A stretch of 64,000 bases of DNA from Panagrolaimus kolymaensis. Its lineage: Eukaryota; Nematoda; Chromadorea; Rhabditida; Panagrolaimidae. The stretch covers positions 3,162,001-3,226,000 of the forward strand of contig JAJQJQ010000004.1 of the NCBI GenBank assembly GCA_028622995.1, in the 5' to 3' direction. Positions 22,760 through 36,300 of this stretch are shown here, piece after piece. Numbering within the stretch: the first letter of the stretch is position 1; each line of letters starts with the position of its first letter. Made by a program: the position numbers and the translations under genes. A model generated the notes under the pieces. It made no database searches. It saw only the letters and a list, made by a program, of their open reading frames with translations, and had not been told where the DNA came from.

Positions 22760-25700
22760 TTAAATTAAAGCGAATGAATGATAGCCTTTATCACAGCAAA
22801 CTTCGGTGCAATTTTCAAGGCTTTCAAAATTATTGAGATTGCCTTGGCAGCCACCAAATCTGAAATCAAAATATTTGAAAAATTAATGAAAGGAATAAAA
22901 TTACAAAAATTTCTCGCAAAATCCAGTTTCACGATTATAAAAATAACGCTTTTCTGAAGCTCGACATGGTCCATTTTCTTTTGGAAGAAGGCAAAATGAA
23001 GCTGAAATTTTTTTTATTGATTTCCCTATTTTTGCTATGTAAGTGTATATTTACCAGGATCGGGACAACAAATTGATTTGGTTTCTTTTTTAGTTACATG
23101 ACAAACATAATCCTTTTGGCATGCAGTATCAATCCCACACAAGATTGGCTTTCCTCGATTCAATAATGGTTTTCCATGAGGACAATAATCTCTAAATCCA
23201 GGGCATGCAATTTCACATTCAGATTTAGTTTTAAAATTATTTTCATTTCCGGCCAATCCTGAATAATTAAATGCAATGCATCGATCATCGTTATAATAAA
23301 ATCGAGCAAGTTTAGCATCACCGACGCCGATCATGAGTTGTTGTTCACATGGATTTCCTTGCTTTTTACAACATACATTTGCTCTTCTTTCTGCTCCAAT
23401 ATGGCAGTAATGTGTGTGAGGGCATTCACCACTTGATTTACATTGAGAGATTCGAGAACCAACTTTGAAAGGTTCTTGACCGCCGAAGCAAACGTTGGAA
23501 ACTAAAGGTTTTAAGGATCATTAATTTTTGACTTTTATTTAAAATGAAAAACATTTTTTAAATCGAGGAACTATCAATTTTATACTGAATAAATAAACTT
23601 ACGTGGTTGACAACTTTGTTCACATAATTGTTTCGTCAAAAAATTATTTTCATTACCTGAAAAGTTATGATTTTTATTTTCAGTTTAATTTAATTTTAAA
23701 GATAAAATGAAAATTAACTCAACTTTCAATCCTTTATATATAAAGTTCTGGCAAACTCCAGAAAATGGATTATAATACCATCGATGGATGCTTTTACTTC
23801 CCTCTCCTTCATTTAAATATGTTTCACATGGGTCTTCTAAATTTTTTATTATGGAATAAACAAATACTAAAGTAGCTTACTTGAAACAACTTTGCAACAA
23901 AAATTTTGATGTAATAATGCTGTATCACCAGCAAGGCAAAAATATCCATCTGAGCATTGACCCACCATAGGATCACACTCTCGTGGTTCACCAAGTTTAT
24001 CTCTTTCAACTTCATCAATGCAAGGATTTTTAAAAACTAAACTCACAGAAATATTGCAAACGAAAAAAAAAGGAAATAGGGTTAGTAAAATTAAAAAAAA
24101 CGAAAGAAAAAAAGCATTATTAGTATTTAACCGTATTTTTATATGTATTTTCATATTCCGATTGTTGCCCTCCAAAAAAAAGAAAAGAAATAAATCTCTT
24201 CGATATAAAAACATACCGGGACACGTTCGTTCGCATTCAGTTTGAGATAAGAAATTATTTTGATTTCCTCTTTTACCTGTAAAAATGAAATTCGTAAAAT
24301 TTATGAATAGCAATTATGCTTTACCATTGTATTGGAAGGGTACACATTGTCGATCATCGGGATTATAATACCATCTCGCTAATCCAGCATTACCTGTTCC
24401 AGGTGCTAATGGTACAGAACAAGCTAGAATTTTTATTTTTGGAGTAAAAGGGTTAATTACAACTTTAAAAATGAACCTACCCGGCGTGGCTCCAGGGCAA
24501 CAAACTGTCGTCTCAGGTGTTGCACCCAAATGGCACCAGAAATTAACAGGACATGTATCTTTATTGGTTGCTGAACAGAAAAGCACTTGACCAGATGGAG
24601 TAGTAGCGGGCTGACCAATGCATGGATTATCCAATGGTTGACACGCAAGTTGACAAGTTCGAAGAGTTAAGAAATTATTTTGATTTCCTGAAAATTTATG
24701 AATATTTTTGTTTTATTTCGGTATTTTAGAACCTTTTAATCCTTGATAGTTGAATTGCTTGCAAGTCTTTGTGCTTGAATCGAAATAATATCTTTCAAGT
24801 TGTGCATTGCCTTCTCCAGTGCTCATTGGAAGATTGCATGCATTTTGACTTGCACCAGGGCAACAAACTGTTGTGGTAATATCAGCGCCGATGTGGCACC
24901 AATAACTTGCTGGACACATATTAAGACTTTGAGAAGCTGAACAAGTTTGAGTTCGGCCATCAACACCAATGAAAGGATTTCCTTCTGCACATGGATTTAT
25001 GGAACAACTTTGTTCACATATTTCTTGTGAAAGGAAATTATTTTGATTGCCTAAAAAGTTATGATTAAATTTTTCATTTTAATTTAACAAGCAAAGCCCT
25101 CGCTACGCGAGGGCTTTTGCTTGTTTTATTAAAGTTTTTCTTTTATCGATTGAGAACTATTACATCTCCACAACGTTCATCTTCTAAAAGATCTGCAAAC
25201 TATAAATAATTAAGTTTTTGCATGGTGGCCCTATCGGGCCACCATGCCCAACATTTTAAAGGTTTCATTCTAGCGATAAGGGCTTTACATCCTACTAACT
25301 AAAGTTAGTCATACTTTTTACTTTTTCTAAAGCATTTCACTTCTTTATGATCTTTAAAACACATTATAAAATACCCCCTAATTCTTTTCTTATCTCATGA
25401 AATAAAATGCAAACATTTTCATTCATATTCACGCTTTAATTTTAAGAATCCCCATTCATACAAAATTTTCTTTCATTTTTTTCATTTTCTGAAATAAGAT
25501 CCTCAATCTTTGTGTTCTTGGATCCTCCATTTTTGGCTTCTTAGACCATAATTTCTCCGATTTTTAGAACCTCAATTTTTTGATTATTGGATCCTCAATT
25601 TTTTGATTATTGGATCCTCAATTTTTTGGGTCCTAAGATCCTTAACATTATTATTTAAAGCTTTTGAAACCCAACGACCGCTCTTCACCACTTCTTTTTC

Positions 25701-28700
25701 GTGAAACTAAAGCAAAAGTTTCATTCTCAAAATGCATTTTTACATTAAAATCATTTTATGCAAATTTTTCATTCATTTTTTTCATTCTTTTTGCAAGGTA
25801 CACCTTAAAAAGTGCGTATCTCGTTCAGGATCTCTTTTCGGGAGATGAGGTCGTCGATTCCGATAGTTTCACATTTTTTCCAATTTTTTGATATCCACTT
25901 TCTTCAGAAAATTTTGGGTTGCTAGTTACTACACACGTTTTTTCAATTATGGTGTTTGGATGGATTTGAAAGATAAAAGGAAAATTAACTCAACTTTCAT
26001 TCCAGCATATACGAAACTTTGACAACTGCCAGTTTGTTGGTTAAAATACCACCGATTAAGACATTCAGTGCCGGTACCAAGATTGAGGGGAAGTGAACAT
26101 GGATCACCTTCTGAAAAGAAGGGAGTTGATTTGAAATTTTTGATATTCTAAAGGCGCAACAAACCCGATGGACAACAAATTGTGGTGGCAGCCGATCCTC
26201 CAATATGACAATATGAACCTCCACTACATGAGGTTGGATTATTTGCTGAGCAGCTTTGAGGTGGCATTGAAATAGGAAGACTGCATGGATTTATAAAGAC
26301 TAAAGATAAAGATGTAAGTTGATGAAAATGTGAGAAAATTAGAAAAAGAGCACACAGAAATGAAAAATAAAGAAGATGATAGAGAACCAAAAAAAGCCCA
26401 AAGATTATAAAATAAAAATAAGAGAAATCAAAGCCAAGTGGATCACCAAAGTACTAAAGAAAAGAACCAAAACCAAATATTAAAAACTATAAAAAACATT
26501 AGAAAATGAAATTGAAGCCAATTAAGAAACCAATGCCGTTAAACTAAATTGCTTCATTTCAAGAAAATGAAGACTTTTAAAAAGACATAAACTGAATGAT
26601 AGCGTAAATAAATAATCTTCACCGAAAATTAAAACTCCCAATCTTCTTTTTTAAGTTACGAACCCTGACAAGTTGCAGCGCAATCAGCTTCAGAAAGGAA
26701 ATTGTTTTGATTTCCTTTTCGACCATCAAACGTAAAAGGCTTGCATGTCATTGATGAAACTTCATAATACCAACGCTCCGTAGGTTGTGATCCTGTTGGT
26801 CCTGCGATTCCCTCAGTTGGAGGTAAACCCTGACATGCTGCTGGATTTGTAGGTTCTCCAGGGCAACATTGATTTTCATCAGGAACTAATCCCAAATGAC
26901 AAAAATGATTTGGTGCACATTCAGTGCCATTAAAGCTACATAAAATTGGACGTCCATTTGTAGCTTTTTGGGGTTCCCCATAAGGGCAAACATTAATAGA
27001 GACTAAAAAAAGACAAAGAAAATACAAATATTAGAGGCAAGAAGGATTTGTAAAAATCGAATATTTTTTGATTACCGAGATACATTGTAATCACCTATGA
27101 AATACCGTTGAACTTTATTTCAAGTTCATTATTTTATAAATAAAAATACGAATTCGAAAAATAAGACAGAAAAATATTCCCTGATTGTTTTAGTGTAAAA
27201 GAATGCATTTTAGATAAGTTAATCTCGAGTAAAAACTTATATGATAATTATGGTCGCTTACGGGAATACAATAATATAAAAAGTAGCGTTTCAAAAATAA
27301 AATTCAAGCTAAAGTGAAGCTTGTAAAAATTGTTAAAACAATATTGTTTAATGATGGTGAGATGTTTTTTAGTAAAATATAAAAAATATTAGTGCATTCA
27401 CTCAATCACAGCCTTACCACATTGTTGTTCGCATTCTTCTCTCGTCAAAAAATTATTTTGGTTTCCCATCTCCCCTTTATAACTAAATAAAATGCAGCAT
27501 TGAGAAACGGGATTATAATACCATCTTGAAAGTTGAGCATTACCCGTTCCTTGAGCCATGGGTTGTTGACAAACAGCTTGGGGTTGAACTTAAAGGGGTT
27601 GGTGGTTGAATAAAAAAAGGAACTATAAAAAGGATAAATGGAACACACCACTTCCAGGACAACATAGGGTTGTTTGTTCTGTAGCGCCAAAATGGCACCA
27701 ATATGATTCAGCACAAGTCAAAGGATTAGAAATGGAACAATATCTAGCTTCATTAGGGGATATCATTTGGGGTTCACCTAATGCACAGGGATTGGCAATT
27801 TCTGAAATGACAAGGGGTAAAAAAACAAGGGTAAACAACACATATTCTCAAATGAGAGTGCATAAAGACGACAACATAAGATATTTGGATAAAAACGTGA
27901 ACTTTAAAAAGATAGCGTAAACTTACCAAAGCATGTTTGTTCGCAATCTTGCTTGGTCAAGAAATTGTTTTGCTTAAAAATGTAATTATTAGGCTGGTTT
28001 TAAATCCAATAATACCAACCGTTCCCTTAGTGCCACAGTATAGAAAGGGCAAACAACATTGTTGATTTTGATTCCAATACCACCTTGAAAGTTGTGCGCC
28101 ACCCATTCCACGATCCATTGGTTGTCCACATGGATCACCACCTAAAATAATAACATAAACTTTGAAACATCAAAGTGGAATTGCAAGCAAAAATGTATGT
28201 TAGCAAAAAATGAAAAAGCACTCGCAAAGCACAAAAAACAAAGTCAAAAAAAATTTCATCGGGTTTGTTTAATTTGCTAAAATTTTTTAATTAATTTAAT
28301 ATTTCAAGTAAATTTACCAGCGGCTGGGCAACAATATTTTTTATCATCTTCTCCAATATGGCAATAATATTTTGCTGGGCATGGAGTTTCTCTTTTACAA
28401 TTTGCGGCTTTTCCAGCAATCATATAAGGATTTCCAGAACGACATGGGTTTTCAAAAGCTAAAAATTTAATTTATAGTTCCATCAAATTTTTGGAAGCAC
28501 ATTTAATGTTTACCAGGACATGAAGTTTCACAAGCTTCTCGAGTTAAGAAATTATTTTGATTTCCTTTCAATCCGAGATAGTCGAAAGGCTCACATGATT
28601 TTGTTTTTGGGTTAAATGACCATCGAGTAAGACGCAATTCTCCACTTCCAGAAACTTTGGTTGGAAGTGTGCATGGATTTTTTGCTGCATTGGGACAACA

Positions 28701-31700
28701 AACAGATGTTTCTTGTGATTGTCCAAGATGACACCAAAAACTTTGTGGACATTGTTGATTATCAATGGAACATTTTACATATTGAACGGGTAAATGACTA
28801 ACTCCAGCATAAGCATAAGTGAGGGGACAAGGATCAACAAAAATTGGGCATCGCTCTTCACATGCATCTTTAGTTAGGAAATTATTCTAAAATAATTTTT
28901 TTTGGACTTTGATTATGAGTTTTGTTTAGCATACTGCATTTCCTTTTGTACTAAAATAAATGAACTCTTTGCATTGCTTAACAGCCATATCAAAGAACCA
29001 TCTTTGTTGTCGAGAAGTTCCAACACCTTGAGACATTGCAAGCACACATGGATCTTGTCTACCTTAATTTAATTTTAAAGATAAAAGGAAAGTTATTGTA
29101 AATTGCCTACCTGAGCAACAAACGGTTGATTGCTGATTCAATCCTGGATGACACCAATGTGTTGATGGACAACTATCATCTTGACCAAGAACACATTGTT
29201 TTGGTTTATTTAATGGATCGGGTGAAGGACAAGGATCTTCCCAAACAGGGCAACTTTGTTCACAATGATCTCGAAGAAGAAAATTATTTTCATTTCCTCG
29301 AAGACCTTTATATGTAAACTGCTTGCATTGACGATTTAAAGCATCAAAATACCATCGAGACATAACATGTGGTCCCACACCTTGTGCAACAGGCATGGAA
29401 CAAGCATCGTTTTGACTTGATGAACAACATACAGTTGTTTCATCATCATATCCAATATGGCAATAATATCCCATTGGACATGGTTGTCTTCTATGACATT
29501 GTGTGGGTTTAGCATTAGTTCCAAGTAAAGGTTCACCCTTTGAACATGGATTAACCCAAACTGGACATAATTCCTAAACAAAGGCAAAAAACAAACACAT
29601 AAGCACGCACTTCATAAAGCAACAAAAACTAAAAGACACACCTCACAGCTTTCTTTTGTAAGGAAATTGTTTTGATTTCCTTTTATTCCTTGATAATTAA
29701 ATGGCCAGCATTGACGTTTTTCAACATCATAATAAAAGCGAGTTAATGCAGCATTTCCTTCTCCTTTGGATAATACTTCATTACAAGGATCGCTGACTGC
29801 AAGAAAAGCACAAGCATAAAAAAACAACAAAACACAGCAAAGGCACAAAAAATAAAGCAAAAAATAAAAATGAATGTAAAACTAACCAAGAGCTTGACAA
29901 CAAACAGATGTGGAGGAATCAGCTCCGATATGGCAATAATAACCCGCGGGACAAATAGCTTGATTGGATGCTGAACATTGTACAGTAACGCCTTGGCTTT
30001 TATATGGTACTCCACGTTTGCATGGATTAACTAAAATTGGTAAGGAATTTAATGCAGAATGTGGCTGTCCTATTAAAATTCAAAACTTACTTGCACATGA
30101 ATTTTCACAATCTTGCCTTGATAAAAAATTATTTTCATTACCTGTAAAGTTATTATTTTTATTTTTTGTATTTTAAAAATCGTTTAAAAAAAATGTATTT
30201 TCTTAATGTCTAACTTTATTTTTTTTCTGTTTTATAAACGGTGCGTTTTTAGAAGCTAAAATAAAAATACCTTGTAAGCCTTTATACGAACAAGTTTGGC
30301 ATTGTTGAGTCAAAGGATTGAAATACCATCTTTGCAAATTAGCATTTCCAAGCCCAAGATTTAAAGGTTGACTGCATCGATCAATATTTGCGGGTTTATT
30401 ACAACAAACTGTAGTTTGTGGAGTTGCACCAACATGACAAAATTGTTGTCCGGTGCAAGTTTGAGATAGCACACTTCCAGGAGCGCATTGCATCAAAGAA
30501 TTTGATGTTCCATAAGCGCATGGATTAGGTGATTCTAAATGAATCAAGTTATTGAAGGCTTTTAAAATAAAAGCCCAAAAGAAACCAAAGAATTTAGAAA
30601 CCGAAAAAAATGTTTTAAGTCAAAATAAAAGCAAAGAAAAAATGTAAAACGAAAAACTTGAGCCAAAAAAATAAACACAAAAAAAGCAAAGCAATTAAAA
30701 AAACAGCCAGCAACAGCATCCATGAGATTTAATAAATGTATACCCATTTAAAAAAAATAAAAATAAAAGCAAACAACACAAAACCTGGGCATTGATTTTG
30801 ACAATCTTCTAGTCGATTGAAATTATTACGATTGCTGCCTGCACCGAAAAATATAAACTGTTCACATAGTTTAGTTTCTTTATTGAAAAAATATCGAGGA
30901 AGTTGAAGAGCTCCAACACCTTGATCACGCTCTTGACTGCATGGATCAACTGAAAGCACGCAAAAAAACACATCATAGCAGCAGTTTAAAATTAAAAATA
31001 TAATAGAAGTGAGCGGTTTATGGGTGCAATAGTGCAGAATGAAGGGATAAAATTAATAAAAGCAAAATGAAAATAAAGCAACACATCAAACAAAGGGATG
31101 GGGTACCAGAGAATGGTTGGAATCAGCACCTTCAATTACACTGTTGGAGAATGGAGTCGTTGATCGTGGTTGAAGTTGTTGAGGTGGCGGTGAAGGTGGT
31201 GGCATCGTTGCTCTTGGTTGCGGTAATGGTGGCAAAGCTGGCAGCAGCGGTCTTGGTGGTGACGGCGGTGGCGATTTTGTGGTTGGAAATGGGGGTAAAA
31301 CAATTTCAATACTTGGTTGAGCAGTCGTTGTTCGAACGATTAAGTGCGGGGGCGGAGGAGGAGGAGCATAAGTGGTGGTGACGGCAGGAACTATATTGGG
31401 GATATTGACTTGTTGCTGCTGATTACTTTGTTGTTGTTGATGGCCACTAAACCCAATGAGAACATTTGAGTCACTACCTTCTGGAAGGACGATATGTGGA
31501 GCTGGGCCATTTGCAATATTAATGTTATTATTGCCATTATTGACGTAATTATTATTGAAGTTGTTATTGCTATGATTTTCTTTACAAACTTTTTGACATT
31601 CATCCAAAGTTCGAAAATTATTTCCAGTTCCGGAAAAGCCACGATAGAGGTATATCTGGCAAATTCCACTTCGGCCTTCGTAATACCATCTTGGAATGGC

Positions 31701-33472
31701 ATATTCTCCAATTCCAGGTGAAAATGGTTGTTGACAACATTCTCGTGGAAGTTGATGTACGCTAACACTAACTTGTGTTTGAATATTATTATTCAAGTTG
31801 TTATTATTATTTCCTCTTGCCATAAGCCAATCGGATGGAATTTGTGATGATTGTTGAACATTTAAAAATTGTGCACCCGGGGAATTTTGTGGAGTTTGTA
31901 CATTATTTCCTCCTAAATTCTTATTAACTCAAAACAACAACCAAAACACTCCAAAAGTTTAAAAAGTTAAATTTAAAAAAAAATCAAATCCACACCAAAA
32001 TGCTACAATCCTGTTTTGTTTTTGATTTCTCAAAAAAGTGATATTACACAACACCTTATTTTTTTTATGTTAGAGTGTAATCCGGCGAGCGGTGGTTGGT
32101 GCAATCAATTTATGTAAATATATATTGCAATGTGAGAAGGAGAATAATAAAAAATGGAATAGAAAAACCAACCTTCACAAACTTGTTGGCATGATTGAAA
32201 AGTATTGAAATTGTTTCCATTTCCTGAAAACAAACAATTTGATAACAATTTTTTGTTTGTCTGTTAAGAATTTTGGAAGTAGTTTTTTTTTTGAGAACGC
32301 AACTCACCACAACAACCAGACCAATAAAAAAGTTCACAACGCATTCGAGCTGGATTAAAATACCATCGAGGAATTCGATAAGGTCCAGTGCCAATTTGTT
32401 GGGGTAAGCTACATGGTGAACCAGAGCTTGATGAAACACCTAAAAAATGGGATATACGTGCTTTTTTAATTGTTATATTTGTATTTTGTATTTGCGAAGC
32501 CTCAAAGTTTTTCTACTGTAACTCTTAGATTTTTTTATAAACCTATAAAATTGCATTTTTCAAACTTTCTATCGTCTGTATTTTTTTTTATCAACGCAGT
32601 CGTTTTTTGCTTTTTTTTAAATATTTATTTGTTAAAAGCAAACAAATAAAACTTTTTCAATAAAAAACCCCAAGAGAGTCCATTTTTCGTCCGATAATAT
32701 TAAAAAGTTGCGTTCGCTTTCATCATCATTATTGTTCAGTAAAAAAAAACGAAGGTAAAAAATAATAGCCGCCTTAAAAGTCTCTAACAAAAAAAGAAGA
32801 AGAAAGAAGATAATCTTTTGATCAAACATAATTGTTGCCTAAATAAATCTTCTTCCATCCACCCTTTCTTTTTTTAAACAATAATAACAAAAGAAATGAC
32901 AAAAGAATGTGATCGTGATTTGATCAAATCAGCAGCAACAATAATAACAAAAGAAAAATTTTTAAATGAACTTACCAACGGTAAATTGTGGGTAGCTATT
33001 AAAAGAATTTGGTGGCGATGGGTAATCGGATGATGGTGATTGGGATGGAGATGGAGGCAAAAGACCAGGAACATCTGATAAATGCTGTTGATTTGTTACA
33101 TTTGAATGCTAAAATTATAATTAAATAATTTTCTTTTTATAGATATGTTTAATTAGTAGACTAAAAGTAAAAAGTATATTTAAAGCAAGAAAAAATGGTT
33201 TTAGATAAAGCTTATGTCAAATAGAAAAATCAAAACCTGAGACAAACGATTTATGGTAATAAAACCGTTCAGAATTTAGTTAAAGAAAATCGTTCATTAC
33301 AAAAAGTTTTAATAATCACAAATATTTAATATTTTTAAATGCAATCAAAACCAAAACATACCTGATCGCCATAAATTAAACTCCTCACAGCGGTTATAAA
33401 ATTATCATCACCGGCGTTAACAACATTTATTACGACAAATGTCGTTAATATTAAAAATACCCGAAGTTTCAT
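22760..33472 (-). CDS. Giant secreted Kunitz/lustrin multidomain protein (17 Kunitz, 14 lustrin-type)
   Basis: Thirty-one exons from 33472 to 22760 sum to 5826 nt, about 1941 residues, and nearly all introns are phase 1. A signal peptide (MKLRVFLILTTFVVINVVNA) is followed by a Pro/Ser region, two Kunitz domains, a linker rich in Asn, Gln and Pro (exon 31912-31130), then alternating modules. Lustrin-type domains read C-P-x-G-x-P...CHIGA...TTVCCP (for example at 29930, 29450, 24900, 23400). Kunitz modules read RWYYNP...C...YKGxKGNQNNFLT...C...C. The first 16 Kunitz modules lack the second Cys and most lack the fourth. The last one (exons 23001-22905 and 22859-22760) is complete, with Arg at P1 (GPCRA). 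In C. elegans, proteins of this architecture, such as MLT-11, act in cuticle moulting. Two introns (25051-25993 and 23657-23722) break the GT-AG rule. The C terminus ends CDKGYHSFALI. Confidence 0.85.
25051..25993 (-). other. 943-nt intron with hairpin-rich insertion
   Basis: This intron splits a Kunitz module and is far longer than its neighbours (about 45-100 nt). It holds a 17-bp stem (25086-25125, around CCCTCGCTACGCGAGGG), a perfect 11-bp stem (25221-25246, CATGGTGGCCC-TATC-GGGCCACCATG), a short palindrome ACTAACTAAAGTTAGT near 25297, and tandem copies of TTGGATCCTCAATTTTTTGA (about 25570-25625). The hairpins are GC-rich unlike the surrounding DNA. No coding capacity. It looks like a non-autonomous mobile insertion, class unknown. 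On the coding strand the intron begins TTGAGTT after AAAG. Confidence 0.6.
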
Positions 33473-36300
33473 AATAACAGCAAATATAGAATCTGATTTT
33501 TTATGAAGCTACAGTAGTATGAAAACAAAATCAACAACAAAAAAGTAATAAAATGGATGAAAGGATGCGCCTCTCTAATAATTCAAGGTGGCACGGCACA
33601 ACCGATATTTTGTAAAATGCAAAAAACAGTGCTGTAATTTATGATTCCTGTGAGTGTGAAATGATGATGGTTAATAATAATCACTCTCCCTCTCTCGACA
33701 ATAAGGAAAAATTATTTCAAAAGAAAAAAGAAAAAACGAACACGGAAAAGAGGATTTTCAATGGTTCGAGACAACGATGATGATGATGATGCTGTTGCAG
33801 CACATTCACCACCTCCACTTCCGGGAGGCAAATAAAAAAGAAAGAAAAGGAAAAAAACCGGAAAGACCGGACTTGAATTCTCGGACTTTTAGGTAAAAGG
33901 AGAAAGGGAAAAAATGTTTCCAGAAGAAGAAAAAAACGATCGATCCAAGTGAAAGCAACAAAAAAAATGCTTTTTGCATTTTAGTTAGCTGATTGCTTTG
34001 AGGCGTAAAGAGTTTTGGATAAGAAAAAAATAATATGCGCAAGCTTTTTGAATAAGAGGACATCCATCCATTCTCCCATCGAATGACGGACGAGATCCTT
34101 CACGAGGAAGTAAGTGATGATGGTGATGGTCAGCGCATAAAAAATGATCAAAAAAGTAGCGTTCTTGTCCACTTATTTTTTATGGTAGAGCTTTTTGTGT
34201 GTTGAGAAAAAAAAATAGGGATAGTTTTTTCCCCAAAAATCCCGCCAGCATTTTATCATTCATTATTATTACAGCTATCCATCCTCCTCTCCTTATCCCC
34301 AAACAATAAAAAAAATGAACAGCACCATTATTTTCGCACCTTAAAGACAATAAACACACAGAAAAAAATATTTTAGTCTTGGTCAAAACTTTCACAAATT
34401 TATTTTTTTCATGAAAAAAAGAAATAAAGCAAGCTTCTTCTTCGCCAGAAGCCACTTGATTGAAATTTTTTTTTGGGAGAAAAGACAAATGATCGCTTGC
34501 TTCATTTTCTCTTGAATGCTTGCTTGCGCCTTTCTTTGGTGACGACGAAGACATGAACAAAAACATATTGCGCGAAAAAAAAGAAGCTTATTTCTTTTAT
34601 TATTTTTTAAAGTCGTCTCCTTTTTTTGGAAAATAATGTAGGTACATATAACAACAACAATAAAAAAAGCGTGGCAGAAGGTTAAAGAAGTTTATGTAAA
34701 ATGATCAGGTTTAGCCTTTTTTATACTGATCAAAGAAAATAAAGGTGTTCTTTTCGGACGAGAAAGAGGTTAAAGAAATGCTTTCAAGTATGGATCGAAA
34801 AACTTAATAAAAATGGTCAACAAAAAACGTAAATGTAAAAAACAAAATATAGCAAAGCTTCAAAAAAAAGGCTTGTCGATAGCGAGTTATCATTATTGAA
34901 GTTATTTTTTTTCTATATTCATACTTAAGTTTTCGCTCAACGTATTACGCTAAAAGAACGATGATTTCATTTGATTTATTAAAAAGTCAATTTTCTCTTA
35001 AAATCTTAAAATTTGGTACCAACTAAAGCGGAAGCATGATTGCATAATTTAGACACCAAAAATTTGAAATTTTTTTAAAATATACTTTAGCTGGTTTGTG
35101 TTTGTGTTAAGTACTTCTTCCGCAAAAAGTAAAAAGTAAAAGTTAAAAAAAACAAGATTGTTTCAAAGTTAAAAGACCTTTTTTGTTTCAATCAAGATTC
35201 AAAGAAGTAACAAGCAAGCGATAGAGAGAGAGAAAAGAGACCAAGCTTTTCGTGGACGTCTCCGCCACCGCAGATACAAAACCGATTACGCATTTTTGTT
35301 TCAAGGTGGGGGAGATGATGGTGGCGGTGAGCCGCGGTTGCAGCACAGTGACTAAGTACTTATAACTCTAAAAACTCTATGTTGAGACAACAAAAATCCT
35401 CCATCATCCCAACAACAAAATAAAAACCCAACCAAGTTTTAAGGAGGCGATGATGGTGAAGAAAAAAAAACTCTAACTTTGAAGTAAAAAAAATGGATGC
35501 AATCGACGAAAAAAAGTAGTAAAACACGAAAAACGAAACTGTATCCGAGAAAAAAAGAAAATGAAAAATTTTAGTCTTTAAAACCATAAAAAAATAAATA
35601 GAATTGAATTTGTTTCACTTTTTCTTCTTTTAAAATGAGGTGAAAAATGTTTCTCAAATTTCGATTATAAAAATTCGAAACATATTATTTTTTGACGTTT
35701 TTCAAAATGGTCACTCAATCTCCTCCTTTCCATTTTGGATAGTGTATATCCGCTTCATCCATCCTCATTCTTTAGTATTGACGCTTCAACCAACTAACTA
35801 ACTAACTAACTGTCTCTTCTTTCCCGTATTTTTTTCCTTCTCTTTCGTGTATTGTTTGGGACCATCAAAAAAATCATCATCGTTGTCGTCGTCGTTGACC
35901 AATGACGACGACGTAACCTTATAAAGCGGAAGTTTCATCCACCATCGCTGTCGACGTTGTTGTCGATCCATCGACGATGAATTTCACCTCAGATTTCTCA
36001 CACTTGAAAAAAGAGCTCTTCGATAGCTCGCTTTTTAAACATTTTTTAAAGAAAAAACTAAAATCAAAAAATATTTTGTAATGGTTTGGTTTTGCAGCAT
36101 TTTTTTTATTTTTTGTTTGAGGAACTTCTTCACTCTCAAAAAATAATATAATGAAAAGAGGATGATTAAAACTTTTATTTATTGACCCGTACTTGAGGTG
36201 AACAAACATAACAAAAAAAGAGAAAGGAAAAACAACAAAGTAAGTGAATGAGATTTGATATGAGCGAGATTATTTATTTTTTAAGCGTTTTTTTTATTTT
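33473..36300. other. Intergenic region between the giant Kunitz gene and adenylyl cyclase
   Basis: About 2.8 kb of A/T-run-rich DNA. It has short simple repeats: GATGATGATGATGATG near 33776, GAGAGAGAG near 35225 and a CTAA tetranucleotide run near 35790. I see no convincing gene; short frames here are Lys- or Phe-rich. The promoter of the giant Kunitz gene should be at the left end. Confidence 0.55.

Noticed and set aside
25086..25246. GC-rich hairpins as a rho-independent terminator or RNA gene
   Set aside because: The context is a eukaryotic intron, and nothing suggests an independent transcript; treated as part of an insertion.
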